In this document: positions 58,087-64,000 of the stretch, piece by piece | How the letters are laid out: each line of letters opens with the position of its first letter | How positions within the stretch are numbered: the stretch's first letter is position 1 | Assembly: GCF_000708205.1 (NCBI RefSeq) | Contig: NW_014575562.1 | Span: 373,616 to 437,615 of the forward strand | Length of the DNA: 64,000 bases | Reading direction: 5' to 3' | Source: Mixia osmundae IAM 14324 | Taxonomy: Eukaryota; Basidiomycota; Mixiomycetes; Mixiales; Mixiaceae | Position numbers and translations under genes: made by a program | Notes under the pieces: model-generated | Told to the model about the DNA's origin: nothing | The model's database searches: none | What the model saw: the letters and a program-made list of their open reading frames with translations, nothing else

Positions 58087-59249
58087 ATGGATGCTCAGCT
58101 ATCCGACGAAGCAGATCTGAGCTCCCTCAGTGCTTCCCTGAACGGCACGAGCCTTTCGCAACATGTCGAAGCACAGCCCCAAGGAACAAGCCTGCTCTCA
58201 TCACCTGCCGCTCATAGCATGCGTGTCACCCGAAGTATGAGTGGTACAGCTCGACCGACGGCATCAGCTATGAATACTGGGCCAAACGGGCAGGTCCCGC
58301 CGCCGAGCTCGCCTAGCAAGGGTTGCATCTACATTGTCGACACGTCTGCGCTCTTGTATGCGCTGCCAGTCGTGCGACGCTGGGCTAGAGAAGAAGCGCA
58401 CACGCTCATCATACCTGTAGAAGGTGCGTTGCTTCGACTGTAGCCGTTCGCACGGATCTGATAGCCCCCTTTACAGTCATCAATACCCTCGACGCGCTCA
58501 AGAAACTACCGCCGCCCATGTCCCACAAAGTCAGAGCGACGTCAAAGTACATCGAGGAACAATTCGCTCGCAAGTCTACTGGGCAAAGGACCAAGCTGCA
58601 TGCTCAGATGCCTCATCAGACCCTCCCGTGGCAAGCAATACATCTCGGTCAGACTCCCAGCGTGCAAGTCGCAACGCACAACTTGGACGATACGCCGGCC
58701 TATCTGAAGCCTCTGTTGCAATGTGCTCGCCACTTTGAACGCTCATCGCAGGGCGGTAAAGATGTCAGGATACTGTACGCGCTCGGGCCCCTCGACGAGC
58801 CTGTCGAAACACCCCGTCGTCCAGTACCGGCAAGAGCGTCGACCGCGCCTCAGTCGCCTACGAGGGCCACGATGAATGGCTCCAACGCCGCGCTCGAGAA
58901 GAATCTGCACCATCTGAACGGTAACTCGGTGCAATGGAATGATTCGATATCTCTCAGGGCGGCAGCAGACGCGCGAAACAGAGCGCTCGCAGCTCGCGGT
59001 GCTGGCCATACGATGGCAGCAATAGCACCTCTCTTCGATATCAAGACCCGTGAGATCACTGTCGACGAACTATCCGAGGCAAAGGCTGCTTTTGCAGAAT
59101 GGCAGCAAGGCCAAGCGACGGGCAACGTCAGCGCTCCCAGCTCGCCCTTTCTTGATGCAACAGCTCATGCGTCAACAACGCCCGTCAAGAAGCAACAACG
59201 AGCTCGAAGACCGTTGCCGGATGCAAACCGCAGCTTGTACGTTCCCTGA
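58087..59249 (+). CDS. PIN-domain protein
   Basis: Two exons joined by a GT-AG intron between IIPVE and VINTLDALKK. The N-terminal 75 residues are Ser-rich. The PIN-like nuclease fold begins CIYIVDTSALLYALP (first catalytic Asp) and LIIPVEVINTLDALKK (acidic Glu), with LPWQAIHLGQTPSVQVATHNLDD and a later ILYALGP. Such proteins include the NMD-linked Nmd4 and SMG-type factors. Which one this is I cannot say, and the full set of three or four acidic residues was not confirmed. The C-terminal third is Ala/Ser-rich with one helical stretch (ITVDELSEAKAAFAEWQQG). It is divergent from FIG4 over 198 bp. Confidence 0.65.
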
Positions 59250-59379
59250 CGAGATGATCTCAGATCGTGCGTACACGGACCATCGCTGCTCTCACTCATC
59301 AATCTGCACAAGCACAACGACCACGAACTCCATATGAGCTAAAGTCGCACCTGCTCACCAGGAGCGCTCGCGTACGACT

Positions 59380-60477
59380 ATGTCAGCTCTGTCAATCAAA
59401 GCCAACCTCAGTCTCAAGCGATCGAGTAAGCGAGCAGTCAGTTCTTCTTCCTCGAGCCGTCCCATCATCTCTGCACCACTGCAAAATGTCAAGCTTCGTC
59501 CAGTCAGCCCTAGATCCGAGAACATGGACAAGCCAGCGCCTCGTTCGAGCAGTCTGACAGCTTCCGCTCTTGCCAACCAGGATACCACAATGAGCACAGG
59601 CAGACATCTGACCGCACTTGCCGTCTCCTGTGAAGGCTCCTCAGTCTATTCTCAATTGTCTCGCGAGCCAATGATCGATTTGCCATCGCCGACACTCGTC
59701 GTCTCTCCGTCCGAAATTGCTTCGCCTGATCTCAAGGGCTTCTTGATCGATAATCTGTCAGCCGCACGCAAGCTAGCTCGAGACGACAACATCGATCATG
59801 CTAATCAGACGCATCAGATATTGGGCTGGCTGAAAGGGACCGGCAAGATCGAGCAGGCTCAGATAGTGCAACGACTGTCGACGCCGGCCAAGTCTTCAGT
59901 TGCGAGCAGCAGCAAACCTTTGCCAGGCGTACCGCTAGCGAAACCGTGGTCTCCTGTCAAGCTACGCCTGGAAAGCAGACGACCCTTCGGAGCCTCTCAG
60001 GCGAACGCTAGACTACAGAACCACTCGAAGAAACGCTCGCCGATCACTGCCCTCATGTCTGCAACGAGATCGAGCGAGAAGAAGCTCGCAAAGATGAGCG
60101 TCATGCTCTCGCCTCCTGTTCTACCGCCGTTGCCGGACACAGATGTTCAGCTGAGGCCAACGCACGCCATCTCGCCTCTGCTGGTCAGCGAGAAGCCTTC
60201 GGCGGCTTTCCTGACTCGCCAGTCTGTCCATGTGAATGTTGAGCATGTGACACTTGATCCGGGCATCGTGCGCGTGGAGCGAAAGACAAGCAGGCGTGCA
60301 CGGGCAGAACAAGAGATCCTAGCAAAGCGTTCCATCCGTCGAGAGCAGTGTCCTGCACCATTGAAGCTCACCGAGATTCGTCGACCACGGATGCGCAAGC
60401 CTGTCTTGCTAGACTTGAGCGACACTAGCGAGTCGGACAGCTCGTTTGACTCTTTCGTAGATGCCTACGTGTTGTGA
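59380..60477 (+). CDS. Hypothetical basic Ser-rich protein
   Basis: Single-exon frame of 365 codons between the PIN gene and SUB2. Opens MSALSIKANLSLKRSSKRAV, mostly disordered and basic. One central helical segment (LKGFLIDNLSAARKLARDD, then HQILGWLKGTG) may be folded. The end has ERKTSRRARAEQEILAKRSI and an acidic tail (LDLSDTSESDSSFDSF) with possible casein-kinase-2 sites. No family recognised. Gene status is supported by length, codon-like composition and position between well-defined genes on the same strand. Confidence 0.6.
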   Translation: MSALSIKANLSLKRSSKRAVSSSSSSRPIISAPLQNVKLRPVSPRSENMDKPAPRSSSLTASALANQDTTMSTGRHLTALAVSCEGSSVYSQLSREPMIDLPSPTLVVSPSEIASPDLKGFLIDNLSAARKLARDDNIDHANQTHQILGWLKGTGKIEQAQIVQRLSTPAKSSVASSSKPLPGVPLAKPWSPVKLRLESRRPFGASQANARLQNHSKKRSPITALMSATRSSEKKLAKMSVMLSPPVLPPLPDTDVQLRPTHAISPLLVSEKPSAAFLTRQSVHVNVEHVTLDPGIVRVERKTSRRARAEQEILAKRSIRREQCPAPLKLTEIRRPRMRKPVLLDLSDTSESDSSFDSFVDAYVL

Positions 60478-60569
60478 ATGTCATCCCAAGATAATTTCGA
60501 TTAAAATCTACCCGGGGACTCATAGTTCTGCCTGCTCTGCTGAGCGTCTCTGAAGGCAAGGACAGCAAG

Positions 60570-62817
<2,248 letters not shown>

Positions 62818-63533
62818 TCGTCGCTGGCGTCTCTGCCGCTCGAAGGCCTATATGTACCAATGAAAAGCAAGTTTCCGGCTCCTCACCCAGTCTGCGTGCA
62901 TTGTCAAAGAGCGACGAAATCCCCGCTCGCTGTGAATTCCCGACGATCCTGCTTCACTTCAGTGAGGGACTATCCAGTCCGGTGCCTCGCTTGTCAGCAG
63001 GCGCGCGGCAATCATCACGAATCGGCACGTCAAGCTCGACAGCCTTCACTATCAGCAGGAGTAGATTCAAATAATCGACGGCCTCGTTGGAGCTGCTTTG
63101 GTGGTTATCAAGAGTGACAGCGACTCACTCTCCTTCATACTCAGTATCGACATTACGACGGCACACCGGTAGGCTCTCACCAACGATCTCTCGGAAGCAT
63201 CGTGCGACGATTCCTCACTCAAGCCGACCATCTGCGTGGCTGGTCTGATTCAAGGTTTCAGGCGGCGGGCATGACTCAGGCACCCGGCGACAAGTAGGCT
63301 CAGCTGCTATAGGATGCGATCAGTAGGGCCGGTGTTTATAGACTCAGCGAAGGCGCGCATGCTCGCTGGGCAGCTCTTGTGCCCTTATTGATGAATGAGA
63401 TGATGAGAGGGCGGTCGCGAAAACAGTTCTGCACGGTGACCGATTTCCTAATTTATTAAATGGGCTATCGCCTATCGCGTGCGAGCGGGTTGCTATCCAG
63501 ACCTGTGCCAGCTTGAGTGCTTACCTTGATCAG
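62818..63533. other. 716-bp region after SUB2 without a firm gene
   Basis: Contains SUB2 3' sequences and the promoter of the last gene. On the minus strand between about 63230 and 62830 several frames are protein-like (MVGLSEESSHDASERSL, then NEAVDYLNLLLLIVKAVEL, then SLFDNARRLGEEPETCF), which could be exons of a small convergent gene, but I found no consistent splicing. A + strand Cys-containing frame (62860-63117) overlaps it. Confidence 0.3.
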
Positions 63534-64000
63534 ATGACACTCACGCGGACTGCTGCACGGCAGATTGGGCTCAGACAGCCTGCCAAAGTAGACCAAGACG
63601 CCGCTGGACAGCATGCTGCAGGCAACACTTCATCGCCTTTTGGTCCCTCTGTGGGCCAGCGCGGCTCGTGCTTGGCTGCTTCGAGCACAAAGCTGACTTC
63701 AGGTGCTGCCGAAGCTCCTCCGCCATCGACAGAGCTTTTTGAGATGGATTTCGCCGCTTCAGAGATGACACCCCGACCAGCACCTGGCATTGCCGCTGAC
63801 AGCGAGGCCGACTACGATACGGATGAGCAAGACGAAGAGATGGACGACTCGTTCGACCATGACACGGCGGATGAGTCATCCGATGAGGAAGACAACGACT
63901 GTGACATGTCACCTTATACTCCACATGAACCCGCGAACCTGCGAGCGCCCGCTATCGTGGGCAGCGCTCAAAGCCGTCTTGCCGTGCCTCCCATGGCAAG
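63534..64000 (+). CDS. 5' part of an acidic protein, cut by the window end
   Basis: Frame open from ATG 63534 to the last base (155 codons, no stop). Starts MTLTRTAARQIGLRQPAK, then Ala/Ser/Pro-rich, then a strongly acidic stretch (DSEADYDTDEQDEEMDD, DESSDEEDNDCDM). No fold or family is visible in this part. The acidic disordered N-terminus would suit a nuclear or chromatin protein, but that is inference. Start choice rests on being the first ATG after an A/T-rich upstream region. Confidence 0.5.
   Translation, partial: MTLTRTAARQIGLRQPAKVDQDAAGQHAAGNTSSPFGPSVGQRGSCLAASSTKLTSGAAEAPPPSTELFEMDFAASEMTPRPAPGIAADSEADYDTDEQDEEMDDSFDHDTADESSDEEDNDCDMSPYTPHEPANLRAPAIVGSAQSRLAVPPMA

Noticed and set aside
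62860-63117. + strand Cys-containing frame (CVHCQRATK...CLACQQARG) as a zinc-binding protein
   Set aside because: Too short, no start context or family match, and competes with minus-strand frames.

Overview
The window is a gene-dense stretch of a fungal nuclear genome, almost certainly a basidiomycete. Evidence for this: mitochondrial HSP60, a MEP-type ammonium transporter, a copper-fist regulator, a Rua1-type regulator, a GAF-hybrid histidine kinase and APC/C, SUB2 and GCN5 orthologues. Most genes carry several very short introns (about 40-56 nt) with CTGAC/CTGAT-like branch points. About 31 genes lie in 64 kb on both strands, usually with 50-300 nt between them. I saw no transposon, virus-derived element, CRISPR array or convincing tRNA. 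A compact Pucciniomycotina (Mixia-like) or related lineage would fit, but the species cannot be fixed from the sequence alone.

Layout. 1-8.6 kb: 3' end of HSP60, a DUF1295 membrane oxidoreductase, then a metal/thiol neighbourhood (mitochondrial-type cysteine synthase, HMT1-type vacuolar ABC transporter, copper-fist factor). 9-18.5 kb: cutinase-family esterase, a mitochondrial protein of unknown role, mL59 of the mitoribosome, a DUF1776 SDR-like protein, an Rrp17/Nol12 rRNA-processing factor and a large HAM1-like protein with a repeated C-terminal motif. 18.9-34 kb: a long protein with ASH/Hydin-like repeats, ceramide synthase, APC/C subunit Cdc23/Apc8, AP endonuclease 2, an RRM+YTH RNA-binding protein and a SIS-domain sugar-phosphate isomerase. 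34-45.6 kb: hybrid histidine kinase, ornithine decarboxylase facing a secreted polyamine oxidase, and an ammonium transporter. 45.9-51.4 kb: ribosomal protein uL18 (RPL5) with an intronic C/D-box snoRNA, GCN5 and a ketopantoate-reductase-like enzyme. 51.5-64 kb: Rua1-like regulator, a short mitochondrial protein whose start overlaps the FIG4 stop, FIG4, a PIN-domain protein, an unknown basic protein, SUB2/UAP56, and the 5' part of an acidic protein cut by the window end.

Functional groupings. Cysteine synthase and the HMT1 transporter are divergent over a 96-bp intergenic region, with the copper-fist gene convergent on HMT1. Ornithine decarboxylase (synthesis) and polyamine oxidase (breakdown) are convergent. 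SUB2, RPL5, Rrp17 and the snoRNA belong to RNA and ribosome production.

The most unusual features are (1) a very high share of GC-AG introns, at least 13 of roughly 80 that I could place, including in RPL5, HSP60 and SUB2; (2) a C/D snoRNA in RPL5 intron 2 with two long rRNA complementarities; (3) a 625-nt GC-AG first intron of SUB2 holding an open reading frame; (4) a seven-copy motif in the HAM1-like protein; and (5) an RRM-YTH protein with a large insert and no visible second aromatic-cage Trp. Exon boundaries were worked out by eye from splice motifs, reading phase and remembered family sequences; none was tested by alignment or RNA data.
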